Assembly: GCA_002427735.1 (NCBI GenBank)
Contig: DIYP01000005.1
Location: forward strand, 62,001 to 126,000
Length of the DNA: 64,000 nt
Direction: 5' to 3'
From: Flavobacteriales bacterium UBA6051
Lineage (GTDB): Bacteria > Bacteroidota > Bacteroidia > Flavobacteriales_D > Crocinitomicaceae
The notes under the pieces are model-generated. The model was not told the DNA's origin. It saw only the letters and a program-made list of their open reading frames with translations, and made no database searches. Of this stretch, positions 18,340-27,065 are shown piece after piece. A program made the position numbers and the translations under genes. Position 1 is the first letter of the stretch. Every line of letters begins with the position of its first letter.

Positions 18340-19938
18340 TCAGGAAAAAAGTGAATAACGGTGTGCGATAGCAACTGCTTCAGATCTGTTCTTTACGAGC
18401 AACTTACTGTAAATCCGTCTGAGATGTGTCTTCACTGTTGATTTGGAAACAAACAAACTTTGCGCAATCTCTTCATCTGAACGCCCAAGTGCCAGATAAC
18501 CCAATACTTCCATTTCTCGCTTTGACAAAGACAATAACTCTGGTGGTAACTCAACCTGCGTGGCCGAATTAAAAACTTCACTCAACAACCGTTCTTTTTC
18601 ATCCACCGTGAGCTGCAAACGATCCAACTCTTCCGAAAGGTTTTGATTCAGTGAATCTACTTCATTCTTTTGCTTTTGTATCAGTCGATTTTGACCTTCC
18701 AGTAATTCTGACTTTCGCTTCTTCCCGCGAAACAAAACAATAAGAATTAAAGAGAGTAATGCTAGTATTATCACTCCAACGATCAAATAAAGAATCTTGG
18801 ATTGTGTCTCTTGGAGCTTTCGCTCGCTTCGCAATTGTTCTAACTCTTGTTCCTGAATTATTCTGCGGTTCTTTTCGTAGTTGTATTTACCCTCCATTTC
18901 AGCAACCGCATAAATATTTGCTTCATTCACTAATGAATCATCATATAATGCGCTGATGCTTAACGATTCATAAGCCATTTTGAAATCACCTTTCAAGGCT
19001 TCAATTTCCGCTTTATTCGCATACGCATCTCTTAACACCTTTAAGGTTCCTTGCTCCCGAGGAAGGTCAATTACCGCTGCATTAAATAAGTGAGCAGAAT
19101 CAAGGTCATTGGTTGCGATGAAAAACGAAGAAAGATTGTTTAAAAGATTGGCTTCTACTGAAACTTCGGTCGATTTATCCCGAAGTGCATACGCTTTGAA
19201 TAGTACAGCCCTAGCTTTTCCATATTCTTCCATGGAAATATACACCCTTCCCAGATTGCTGTATCGACGTGCCAGCTTCGTAGAATCTCCCAATTCCGTG
19301 TTGATTTCTATTGCCTTAAGGTAGACGTCAACAGCCTTATCATAGGCTCCAAGATTGAAATACGAAATTCCCATATTAGCATTCGTGGCAGCTATGCCAC
19401 TGTAATCTTCTAGTTTTTCTTTGACTTTTAATGAGCGTTCATAATAACTCAATGCACGTTCATAATTCTTCTGAAGATCATATAAAGCCCCTAAATTGTT
19501 CAGGTAAAATGCTTGTCCAAGTAAATCGCCTGACTCTTCCATAATCTCAAGTGCCTTCAGGAAATTTTTCGCAGCAAGGTCATACTGCCCATGATCGACA
19601 TATGCTTTTCCAAGATTATTGTAAGAGAGAGATAAATCGCGTTTATCTTCCCAGTTATCTTTATAAGTAAGGCAGAGAGAAATTTGCTCTATAGCACGAC
19701 TGTAATTCCCCAACATCCGATTTAGCTCTCCTGCTTGATCTAAAAAATATGTTACGTGAAATGTGTCATTTGCATCCAATGCCACCGGAATCATTTTCTC
19801 AGAAATTTCAAGTCCTTCGACTTGATTAGCAAAGAATAAAGAATCCACCAAAACTTTGGAAGAAGTCAATTCTTCTTGCTGTCCAAAGACAGAAAAAGCG
19901 ATCAGAAAGCTAAAAAAAAGTAGTATTTGACGCCGCAC
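18340..19938 (-). CDS. TPR sensor with C-terminal LuxR-type HTH
   Basis: Protein of 532 residues with a signal peptide (ends FSVFGQQ), an exported series of about seven TPRs (about 40-330), one membrane helix (KILYLIVGVIILALLSLIL, about 380-400), a cytoplasmic coiled coil, and a LuxR/GerE HTH at the C-terminus (SKREMEVLGYLALGRSDEEI, then STVKTHLRRIYSKL). It therefore spans the membrane with the sensor part outside and the DNA-binding part inside, a one-component design that is common in Bacteroidota. No receiver or kinase domain is present. Its 5' region faces the gene at 20161; the intergenic region contains a perfect palindrome. Confidence 0.87.
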   Translation of the reverse strand: MRRQILLFFSFLIAFSVFGQQEELTSSKVLVDSLFFANQVEGLEISEKMIPVALDANDTFHVTYFLDQAGELNRMLGNYSRAIEQISLCLTYKDNWEDKRDLSLSYNNLGKAYVDHGQYDLAAKNFLKALEIMEESGDLLGQAFYLNNLGALYDLQKNYERALSYYERSLKVKEKLEDYSGIAATNANMGISYFNLGAYDKAVDVYLKAIEINTELGDSTKLARRYSNLGRVYISMEEYGKARAVLFKAYALRDKSTEVSVEANLLNNLSSFFIATNDLDSAHLFNAAVIDLPREQGTLKVLRDAYANKAEIEALKGDFKMAYESLSISALYDDSLVNEANIYAVAEMEGKYNYEKNRRIIQEQELEQLRSERKLQETQSKILYLIVGVIILALLSLILIVLFRGKKRKSELLEGQNRLIQKQKNEVDSLNQNLSEELDRLQLTVDEKERLLSEVFNSATQVELPPELLSLSKREMEVLGYLALGRSDEEIAQSLFVSKSTVKTHLRRIYSKLLVKNRSEAVAIAHRYSLFS

Positions 19939-20073
19939 GAAATGAGTTTTATTGATCAGATCAGTCGTAAAAACCTAAGATACTCTTTTTCAAAACACCA
20001 TGAACATCGAAGAATACTAACAATTGATTATCAACTGATTAGTTTTCAACACCCTCCAAAAGGATGACAAAAA

Positions 20074-20089
20074 TCGTTCAAAAGAACGA
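20074..20089. promoter_or_regulatory. 16-bp perfect palindrome between divergent genes
   Basis: TCGTTCAAAAGAACGA is self-complementary over 16 bp and lies in the 222-bp region between the TPR/LuxR regulator (minus) and the propeller protein gene (plus, start 20161). The half-site TCGTTC spacing suits a dimeric HTH regulator. The adjacent LuxR-type protein is a candidate binder. This is inference from symmetry and position only. Confidence 0.45.
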
Positions 20090-20160
20090 CAAGCGGCGGT
20101 TTCTAATTGGGCAATTTTGCTTCACAAAGTTTCATACATAACACTAATTAAAACACCAAC

Positions 20161-21462
20161 ATGATGAAAACACTAAAAACAACACTTTTAATCATTCTGT
20201 CATTCATATTCTCGGCCCAGAGCTTTGCCTTTGAACATGAACTGACTTCTATTTGTAAACATCCCTCAAAAGATATTCTGTACGTGGCGGGAGAATTCAA
20301 CACTATTATTTTATTGGATGCAAATTCTGGAAAAATCATTGATCAAATTGATGTTTCATTTCCTGTAGTTGACATGCAATTCAACAAGGACGGATCTCAA
20401 TTGCTTGTTGAAAGTGATGATCGCAAAGTGCATTTCATTCATCCGGAAACTGGCGAAGAAAGTAAAGCCATTATGGGTGAGAAATTTATTTTTTCTGCTG
20501 ATAGTCCATACTTCTTAAATGTATCATGGATAAAATCTTCCGTTACGGTTTATGATGCAACAAACGGGCGCATTCTACATACAATTAAAGCCAAAGAACC
20601 ACTCAGTGCAGGGTTTAATGCAGATTTTAGCAAAGTTCTCATCCTTGGGCGCAGCTACGAAATTGCAAAAGAGAAATCACTGATTACGGTAAAAGTAGAA
20701 GAAGCGGATGGTTATAATCCATTTAATAAAGCTTACATCGAGCAACAAAATGATGGAGAAGGTTGCGATTTTTTAGTTTATGACCTTGCAAGCGAAGAGA
20801 TTAGTCAACAATTCGTACTTCCCTATGATACACATGATAATTTCGACTTGACGATCAGTGCATACGGTGACAAGTATTTTGTAGGGGCGTGGGACATTCT
20901 CCTTCAAATTTCCAACGATGGATCAACCCTTCCAATCGAACCAACTGAAGCCAGCTTTACCTATGCTTCCGAAGTTAGTTCAGACGGTAAATATTTATTT
21001 CTAGCAACTAATCAGGAGGGGAATATTTTGGATTGTGAGACAGGTAAAGTACAGCGTTTTAATGTTGCTCAGGATTTCTTCGCACCAACGGCGGCTGACC
21101 TGACAAGGGCAGGTGAAAAAATGTATCTGCTTTCACAGGATTATACCATTATTACTCTTGACAATTATGGTGTCGAGATGAAACGCTTTCAAATAAAAGA
21201 AGGACTGGCAAATGGGTTTGGCGTATACTATTACAATGGGAACGATGAAGGTGAAGACCGAAATGCCGAAGCAGCAATCATCAATAAAGTGCGTGCTGAG
21301 CATAGCTGGGAGGCTATCAACCTCGACGAAACAGAAGAAAGTGAATATGCGCATATCGGAAGCTTTGATAGTAAAGAGAAAGCAGAAGCATTTATTGAGA
21401 CATTGGATGAAAATGATTTGAACTATAAGGTGGTGTTCTCACCACTTCCGAAATCAAAGTAG
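20161..21462 (+). CDS. Exported WD40/beta-propeller-like protein with SPOR-like tail
   Basis: Exported protein of 433 residues. The signal peptide is clear (LLIILSFIFSAQSFA). The following ~350 residues form repeated beta-strand units resembling a propeller (ILYVAGEFNTIILLDANSGK, then VVDMQFNKDGSQLLVESDDR and SSDGKYLFLATNQEGNILDC). The C-terminal ~70 residues hold a segment (YAHIGSFDSKEKAEAFIETL) that looks like half of a SPOR domain, a peptidoglycan-binding fold; this resemblance is weak. No T9SS signal is present, so it is probably periplasmic. Function is unknown. A good hairpin terminator follows its stop codon. Confidence 0.8.
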   Translation: MMKTLKTTLLIILSFIFSAQSFAFEHELTSICKHPSKDILYVAGEFNTIILLDANSGKIIDQIDVSFPVVDMQFNKDGSQLLVESDDRKVHFIHPETGEESKAIMGEKFIFSADSPYFLNVSWIKSSVTVYDATNGRILHTIKAKEPLSAGFNADFSKVLILGRSYEIAKEKSLITVKVEEADGYNPFNKAYIEQQNDGEGCDFLVYDLASEEISQQFVLPYDTHDNFDLTISAYGDKYFVGAWDILLQISNDGSTLPIEPTEASFTYASEVSSDGKYLFLATNQEGNILDCETGKVQRFNVAQDFFAPTAADLTRAGEKMYLLSQDYTIITLDNYGVEMKRFQIKEGLANGFGVYYYNGNDEGEDRNAEAAIINKVRAEHSWEAINLDETEESEYAHIGSFDSKEKAEAFIETLDENDLNYKVVFSPLPKSK

Positions 21463-21486
21463 GTGTAACAACCTACCTACTGCTAC

Positions 21487-21521
21487 AAGGGGATGCCAAA
21501 ACTGGTGTCCCTTTGTTTTTA
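21487..21521 (+). terminator. Intrinsic terminator after the propeller gene
   Basis: AAGGGGATGCCA and TGGTGTCCCTT pair with one bulged base around a short A-rich loop, followed by TGTTTTTATT. It lies 25 bp after the stop codon at 21462. Confidence 0.75.
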
Positions 21522-21571
21522 TTCTAACAATAAAATCAAACTCCGCCACCTGCGAACTGTAGCCGTTTTAC

Positions 21572-21579
21572 TATCTTTG
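21572..21579 (+). promoter_or_regulatory. -7 promoter element of lysS
   Basis: TATCTTTG matches the Bacteroidota -7 consensus TAnnTTTG exactly and lies 18 bp before the lysS ATG, predicting a very short leader. No good TTTG at -33 is seen. Confidence 0.5.
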
Positions 21580-21597
21580 CCGTCTTAATATTTTAGT

Positions 21598-23313
21598 ATG
21601 AGTCAAATTCAACTTTCTGATCAGGAAATTCAGCGCAGAGAGACGTTGGAGAAGTTACGCGAGATGGGAATCAACCCCTATCCTGCTGCATTATATCCGG
21701 TTACGGATCTTGCCGCTGACCTTAAATCGAAATTTGAAGAAGGTAAACAGGTATGCCTTGCTGGGCGAATGATGTCCCAACGTGATATGGGTAAGGCTTC
21801 GTTTGCTGAATTACAAGACTCAAGTGGTCGCATTCAATTGTATTTTAACCGCGATGAAATATGTCCAGGTGAGGACAAAACACAATACAACCGTGTATTC
21901 AAAAAGTTGCTTGATCTCGGCGATTTTCTCGGTATCAAAGGAGAGGTATTCAAGACACAAGTAGGAGAAATTTCAGTGAATGTAAAAGAGTTTACACTGT
22001 TGAGTAAATCATTGAAACCACTTCCACTACCCAAAACAGATGCTGATGGAAATGTGCACGATGCCTTTACAGATCCTGAGTTGCGGTATCGTCAACGCTA
22101 CACTGATTTGGTTGTCAATCCACAAGTGAAAGAGGTATTCGTGAAACGTACGAAGCTATTTACTGCCATGCGTAATTTCTTCAATGACGCGGGCTATATG
22201 GAAGTGGAGACACCTATTTTGCAATCAATTCCAGGGGGTGCTGCAGCAAGGCCATTCATTACACACCACAATGCATTGGATATTCCATTGTACCTGAGAA
22301 TTGCGAATGAGTTATACTTAAAGCGCCTGATCGTCGGTGGTTTTGACGGAGTTTATGAGTTCTCTAAAAACTTCCGTAATGAAGGAATGGACCGAACGCA
22401 CAACCCTGAGTTTACGGCGATGGAGATTTACGTCTCCTACAAAGATTATAACTGGATGATGGAGTTTACTGAAAATCTTCTGGAACACTGTGCAACTGCG
22501 GTAAATGGAACAACAGAAGCAACTTTTGGTGAACATAAAATTGACTTCAAAGCTCCTTATAAGCGCGTTACAATGCGCCAATCTATTATTGATTTCACAG
22601 GCTTTGACATTAAAGGCAAGTCTGAGGAAGAATTGAGAACGGCGTGCAAAGACATGAACATTGAAGTGGACGAAACAATGGGTGTCGGTAAACTTATCGA
22701 TGAGATTTTTGGAGAGAAGTGCGAAGGAAATTATATCCAACCTACATTCATTACAGACTATCCAAAAGAAATGTCACCATTGTGTAAAGAGCACCGTGAT
22801 GATCCATCGTTAACTGAGCGTTTTGAGTTAATGGTTTGCGGAAAAGAAATCGCGAACGCTTACTCCGAGTTGAACGACCCAATCGACCAACGGGAACGTT
22901 TCGAAGAGCAGGTAAAACTTGGTGACAAAGGAGATGATGAAGCTATGTTTATTGACCAAGACTTCTTGCGTTCTCTGGAATACGGTATGCCTCCAACGTC
23001 AGGACTTGGAATTGGTATGGATCGTTTGATTATGTTCCTTACGAACAACCCGTCTATTCAAGAAGTATTGTTCTTCCCACAAATGAAACCAGAGAAGTGG
23101 GACATTAAATCTGGACCTGAATTGACTGAAAATGAGCAGTTGATTTTTACCATTCTCGAGAAAGAACAATCAATGGATCTAAACGTTTTAAAAGAGCAAG
23201 TCGGTTTATCCAACAAGCAGTGGGATAAGGGAGTGAAAGGATTGGCGAAACATGGACTGACTAAAGTAACGAAGACAGATGATGCCTTAACAATTGAGGT
23301 TGTAGAAGCATAA
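21598..23313 (+). CDS. lysS: Lysyl-tRNA synthetase, class II
   Basis: Cytoplasmic enzyme of 571 residues that charges tRNA-Lys. The N-terminal OB-fold anticodon-binding domain (about 55-165) is followed by the class II catalytic core: motif 2 (FRNEGMDRTHNPEFTAMEIY, about 260-280), the ATP/lysine site region (GKEIANAYSELNDP), and motif 3 (GLGIGMDRLIMFL, about 468-480). The last ~65 residues form a small helix-rich extension (LTENEQLIFTILEKE, then GLSNKQWDKGVKGLAKHGL) not found in E. coli LysS but, to my knowledge, usual in Bacteroidota. A 71-bp stretch of this gene (23075-23145) has a diverged copy at 30711-30781. Confidence 0.97.
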   Translation: MSQIQLSDQEIQRRETLEKLREMGINPYPAALYPVTDLAADLKSKFEEGKQVCLAGRMMSQRDMGKASFAELQDSSGRIQLYFNRDEICPGEDKTQYNRVFKKLLDLGDFLGIKGEVFKTQVGEISVNVKEFTLLSKSLKPLPLPKTDADGNVHDAFTDPELRYRQRYTDLVVNPQVKEVFVKRTKLFTAMRNFFNDAGYMEVETPILQSIPGGAAARPFITHHNALDIPLYLRIANELYLKRLIVGGFDGVYEFSKNFRNEGMDRTHNPEFTAMEIYVSYKDYNWMMEFTENLLEHCATAVNGTTEATFGEHKIDFKAPYKRVTMRQSIIDFTGFDIKGKSEEELRTACKDMNIEVDETMGVGKLIDEIFGEKCEGNYIQPTFITDYPKEMSPLCKEHRDDPSLTERFELMVCGKEIANAYSELNDPIDQRERFEEQVKLGDKGDDEAMFIDQDFLRSLEYGMPPTSGLGIGMDRLIMFLTNNPSIQEVLFFPQMKPEKWDIKSGPELTENEQLIFTILEKEQSMDLNVLKEQVGLSNKQWDKGVKGLAKHGLTKVTKTDDALTIEVVEA

Positions 23314-23336
23314 AATAATCAGACTTAATATGTACT

Positions 23337-23370
23337 GAAAAGCATCTCGAAAGGGGGTGCTTTTCTTATT
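23337..23370 (+). terminator. Intrinsic terminator of lysS
   Basis: GAAAAGCATCTC pairs with GGGGTGCTTTTC around a GAAA-type loop and is followed by TTATTT, 24 bp after the lysS stop. A hairpin with a similar stem end follows the lysS fragment at 30821-30849. Confidence 0.8.
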
Positions 23371-23388
23371 TAGAATTATGCCGAATGA

Positions 23389-24150
23389 TTACTCATCTCG
23401 CTTTTCAACAAATGAAAATTTTCCAAATAAAAGCTCTCTTTTTTCTTTAGATAAACTAATCTCATGGTCGTCTTCCATTCGAATCATTCCGCCCATAGCT
23501 CTTGAGACATGAGTAATATTATTGATATTTATTATATAGGATCTATTGATTCTAAAAAAGCACGGATCTTTCAAAATCTCTTCAATGAGATTCAACCGTT
23601 TCGATAAATAAAGATCCTTTTTTTCTTTCAAATATATTCGAGTATAAGAACCGTCGGCTTTGGCATAAAGAATATCTTCCTTTCTGATAAAATCATAACC
23701 TTGAGGGACAGGAATTGCCAGCTTTGATTTATCCAATCTACTTTCATCATTTAAACGTTTGATCGTATTTAGTTGATCTATTGTAAATTCAGGTTGATTC
23801 CGTTTTATGAACTTGTTTACAGCTTGAACGAGCCTATCTGCGATAATCGGCTTTAATAAATAATCGATTGCTGAAACGTCAAAGGCTTTAAGGGCGTATT
23901 CATTATACGCAGTAGAAAATATGACTGAAAAGGAAGGATTAGGAATAAACTTAAACAAATCAAATCCGGTATACTCAGGCATTTCTATGTCTAAAAACAC
24001 CAATTCAGGATTGAACTCGTGAATTATTTTTACCGCTTTTGGTACAGATTCGGCCTCCAGAATTTTATTGTTCCCTGAAATGAAATTTTCTAGCAACAAC
24101 CTCAAAGTTTCCCTTGCTGCAGCTTCATCATCAACTATTAATATCTTCAT
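23389..24150 (-). CDS. LytTR-family response regulator
   Basis: Response regulator of 253 residues. The receiver domain (about 1-120) has D7/D8, the phospho-acceptor D54 in VFLDIEMPEYTG and the conserved Lys in YLLKPI. The C-terminal LytTR DNA-binding domain (about 148-248) has IPVPQGYDFIRKEDILYAKA, then RIYLKEKKDLYL, and FFRINRSYIININ. Regulators of this type (AlgR/AgrA/LytR) are usually phosphorylated by HPHFIFN-type kinases. Such a kinase is encoded immediately upstream, with a 4-bp overlap (24147-24150), so the pair is translationally coupled. Target sites were not identified. Confidence 0.93.
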   Translation of the reverse strand: MKILIVDDEAAARETLRLLLENFISGNNKILEAESVPKAVKIIHEFNPELVFLDIEMPEYTGFDLFKFIPNPSFSVIFSTAYNEYALKAFDVSAIDYLLKPIIADRLVQAVNKFIKRNQPEFTIDQLNTIKRLNDESRLDKSKLAIPVPQGYDFIRKEDILYAKADGSYTRIYLKEKKDLYLSKRLNLIEEILKDPCFFRINRSYIININNITHVSRAMGGMIRMEDDHEISLSKEKRELLFGKFSFVEKRDE

Positions 24151-26942
24151 TTTTCTATCGGTACTTCAATAATGACTTTGGTTCCTCTGTCTAAATCAAT
24201 AACTTGAACTCGACCACCTTTTATGAGGGAAACCCGATTATAATTAGCCTTATTTGCAAAGGATTTATGCACTTTTTCTAATTCTTTATTCATCCCTGAT
24301 TTATAACTTCTCCCTACTCCGTTATCTAAAATTGTAATGCGTAACACATCTCGCTCTTCCTCTAGATTAATAGAGAGATTTCCTTTTCTATCATTCAAGT
24401 GATTAAGGCCATGAATGATGGCATTCTCAACATAAGGCTGAATTATTAAAGGAGGAATTTGCATCTGAAAAACAGAATCCGATATAGAATCAATATTTAC
24501 TTGATATTCAAATTCGCGAATATGCCGCCTTTGTTCAAGTTGTATATACTTTTCGCAGATTGTTAACTCCTCTCGAATGGTTATTGATTCTTTTTTAGAT
24601 ATGTCCAAGGTATTCCGAATAAACTCTGCAAATTCACCAATGGCATTGCTAGCTTGAATTCTATCTTCTCTTAAAATCATTGATTGAATGCTTGTCAATA
24701 CATTAAAGATGAAATGAGGTTTCATTTGCGCGTTGATTTTAGAAATACGCGCTTGAACAATTTCATTTTCCATTCTTTGCCTGTTACGGATAGACTTTAT
24801 TCGCTTCTGAAAAAACAAAACAACTAGAATCAATACCAACAATGAAAGTCCGAAATAAAAAAATTTCGTTTCGTACCAAAAAGGAAGAATTTCAAACCGA
24901 ACTGTTTTATATAAAGAATCGCCAATGGGTCTGTCAATCCTAACGACAATGGTATATTCTCCAGAAGATAAACCGCTCAACTGTAATCTTGTATTACTTT
25001 CCCCTTTGGCCCAATCACCTCCGTTTATTTGATATGAGATTGACGTTTCTGGACTCAACATCTCGTCAAAATAATTGAACTTCAACAGGATCGAATGATT
25101 CCCCGGAGGAATGATCATTCGCTCTTGGCCTGATAATAATTCACCTTTCAAAATCAAGTCAATTGGAAAATCCGAAATGGGAAACTCTTTTGAGATGGCA
25201 GTAATGGGAACCTTATGAAGGTCCTTACGGTAAACAATAAATAAATTTTGCTGATCCGAAGTAAACTCAATTAATTCTTCGTGCTTAAATCGAATTAAAC
25301 CGACATAAGAATAACATCCATCCAAAGACAAAAAGTGAATGATACCTTCTCCATAAATAAAAACTCCTCGGTCATTAACACACAATTTCTGACAATGACC
25401 ATTATTCAAACAATGATATAATAATTCAAACCTTTCATTTTGGGCTGAATACTTCCATACTTCTCCAAATCGGGTAAGTAAATACACACTGTTCTTGTAA
25501 ACCTGGAGGTCAGAATATTCTCTGCTTTGAACTTCTTCTGGAATGCTAACATTACTGGAAGCTACAACCTTAGAATTTTGTAGTCCAATAAATCGGTCCA
25601 ATTTTTCTGAAATCCATAAAGGAGATAAATTTTGTTTAAACCGCACAGATGATTGTACTGTTTTCAAATGCTCCTTCATAAAAGAATTTTCAGCTTCAAA
25701 GGGCTCCATTAAATCTGTTGTCAGTTCCACCCCATGCCATGAAGAAAAAACGAATAGATTACCAATCTTCAATATTCGATCAACCTTTGGTGCCAAGTTG
25801 CTACTTCTGTATAATTTACCGCCCTCAAAAAGACTATTCCCATTCAGGTGTGAAATGTAAATTTTATCGTTATCGGCAAACAAAGCATCGATCTTACAAC
25901 CTACATCAAAAGTTGATTTTTTATCTAAATTATCTAATGCAAATAGTTCTCCTTTTACATTACCAACATAGTTCTTACCTGTAGTTGAATCAGAAAAAAA
26001 GGCTGAGATGATTGACTCAGAAGGGAAGTGTTTAATTCTGATGTTCGGTATAACTTTGATTCCATCTCCTAAGGTTGCAACCCAAACCTTTCCCTGTTCA
26101 TCCAGAATAATATCTGAAATTGAATTCTCCTTAAAAAGGACTTCTGCATCAAGAGGATCTTTCGTATTTATCAGAATGGCTCCACTATTAGTTGAAATCC
26201 AAATTCTCGACTCATCGAGAATCTTAAAATAATGCAGGTTAGATGATTCAGGCAAATACTTTTTATAGTCCAGAAGAAAACTTTCATTCAAAAAGATCTT
26301 ACCATCAACTGCAACGTAACTGCGCCCCTCTTTTTGCACCAATTTATAGATACGAGATCCATTCGCATTTTGTTTAAGGGTTCGAATACTACTCGCATTT
26401 ACTACGCAAGAATCTTCAAAAACTTTGCTTAAACCTAAGAATAAGGTGTCGTTTACAATCTGTGCTCCTGATCCACTTCCTATTTGATGCCAATTCAGAT
26501 CTTCTTTTAAGGTTTTAATCTGAAAACGTTTGGTTAGATTATTCGAACTGAAATACAAATAATCCTCAAAAAACACATATGATTGAATTGGGTTAGAAAA
26601 GACATCTCTCAAATTCAAATACAACTGTAAACCATTGTCAGATATCTTATACAGCTGATTCTTAAAGTTTAAAACATAGAGACTCCCATCAGGCCCTATT
26701 TGAAACTCTGTAAAACTATTCTTAACTGCTCTCTCATCTTTAAAAATTGTTGTTTTCCCTTGATCAATTTTCACTATTCCGTTCTCTGTCGCAGCATAAA
26801 TACAATGATTATATTCTATCAAATTATAAACCGTATTGCTACCTATTTGCTTGTCTTTGTACACATAATGGGAAGGGTTTTGACCATACACTGTGATTCC
26901 ATGCAAAGCGAAGGTTAAAAGCAAAATAAGCGTCCGTAACAT
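24147..26942 (-). CDS. LytS-type sensor kinase with extracellular propeller and Y_Y_Y domain
   Basis: Sensor kinase of about 931 residues. I chose the ATG at 26942 because it directly precedes a signal peptide (LRTLILLLTFALHGITVYGQ); an ATG seven codons upstream (26963) is the alternative. The periplasmic part (about 25-600) has repeated propeller-like units (YNLIEYNHCIYAATENGIVK and EQGKVWVATLGDGIKVIPN), then a Y_Y_Y-like Ig domain (ISYQINGGDWAKGESNTRLQ). A membrane helix (about 695-715) leads to a His_kinase domain with the acceptor motif QMKPHFIFNVL and a HATPase domain (PYVENAIIHGL, DNGVGR). The domain order resembles hybrid sensors of polysaccharide use, but the kinase type is LytS and no SusCD genes are near. 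Confidence 0.9.
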   Translation of the reverse strand: MLRTLILLLTFALHGITVYGQNPSHYVYKDKQIGSNTVYNLIEYNHCIYAATENGIVKIDQGKTTIFKDERAVKNSFTEFQIGPDGSLYVLNFKNQLYKISDNGLQLYLNLRDVFSNPIQSYVFFEDYLYFSSNNLTKRFQIKTLKEDLNWHQIGSGSGAQIVNDTLFLGLSKVFEDSCVVNASSIRTLKQNANGSRIYKLVQKEGRSYVAVDGKIFLNESFLLDYKKYLPESSNLHYFKILDESRIWISTNSGAILINTKDPLDAEVLFKENSISDIILDEQGKVWVATLGDGIKVIPNIRIKHFPSESIISAFFSDSTTGKNYVGNVKGELFALDNLDKKSTFDVGCKIDALFADNDKIYISHLNGNSLFEGGKLYRSSNLAPKVDRILKIGNLFVFSSWHGVELTTDLMEPFEAENSFMKEHLKTVQSSVRFKQNLSPLWISEKLDRFIGLQNSKVVASSNVSIPEEVQSREYSDLQVYKNSVYLLTRFGEVWKYSAQNERFELLYHCLNNGHCQKLCVNDRGVFIYGEGIIHFLSLDGCYSYVGLIRFKHEELIEFTSDQQNLFIVYRKDLHKVPITAISKEFPISDFPIDLILKGELLSGQERMIIPPGNHSILLKFNYFDEMLSPETSISYQINGGDWAKGESNTRLQLSGLSSGEYTIVVRIDRPIGDSLYKTVRFEILPFWYETKFFYFGLSLLVLILVVLFFQKRIKSIRNRQRMENEIVQARISKINAQMKPHFIFNVLTSIQSMILREDRIQASNAIGEFAEFIRNTLDISKKESITIREELTICEKYIQLEQRRHIREFEYQVNIDSISDSVFQMQIPPLIIQPYVENAIIHGLNHLNDRKGNLSINLEEERDVLRITILDNGVGRSYKSGMNKELEKVHKSFANKANYNRVSLIKGGRVQVIDLDRGTKVIIEVPIEK

Positions 26943-27000
26943 AATCGGTACAAAAATGGTCATTTAAACTGCATCGTTCTACTCTATTTAATCACATAAA

Positions 27001-27030
27001 TCCGCTCCAACCGAAAAAAGCTGGAGCGGA
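27001..27030 (-). terminator. Hairpin after the secreted-protein gene
   Basis: TCCGCTCCA (27001-27009) and TGGAGCGGA (27022-27030) form a perfect 9-bp stem with a 12-base loop, 36 bp beyond the stop codon of the minus-strand gene at 27066. The T-tract on the minus strand is weak (TTTATGTG), so termination is probable rather than certain. It separates this gene from the kinase/regulator pair. Confidence 0.55.
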
Positions 27031-27065
27031 CAAGACCATATAAGTAAAGAAACAAAGTAAGGTAA

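Noticed and set aside
23113..23313. C-terminal extension of LysS as foreign fusion
   Set aside because: LysS proteins of this phylum, as far as I know, usually carry it, and there is no break in the gene.
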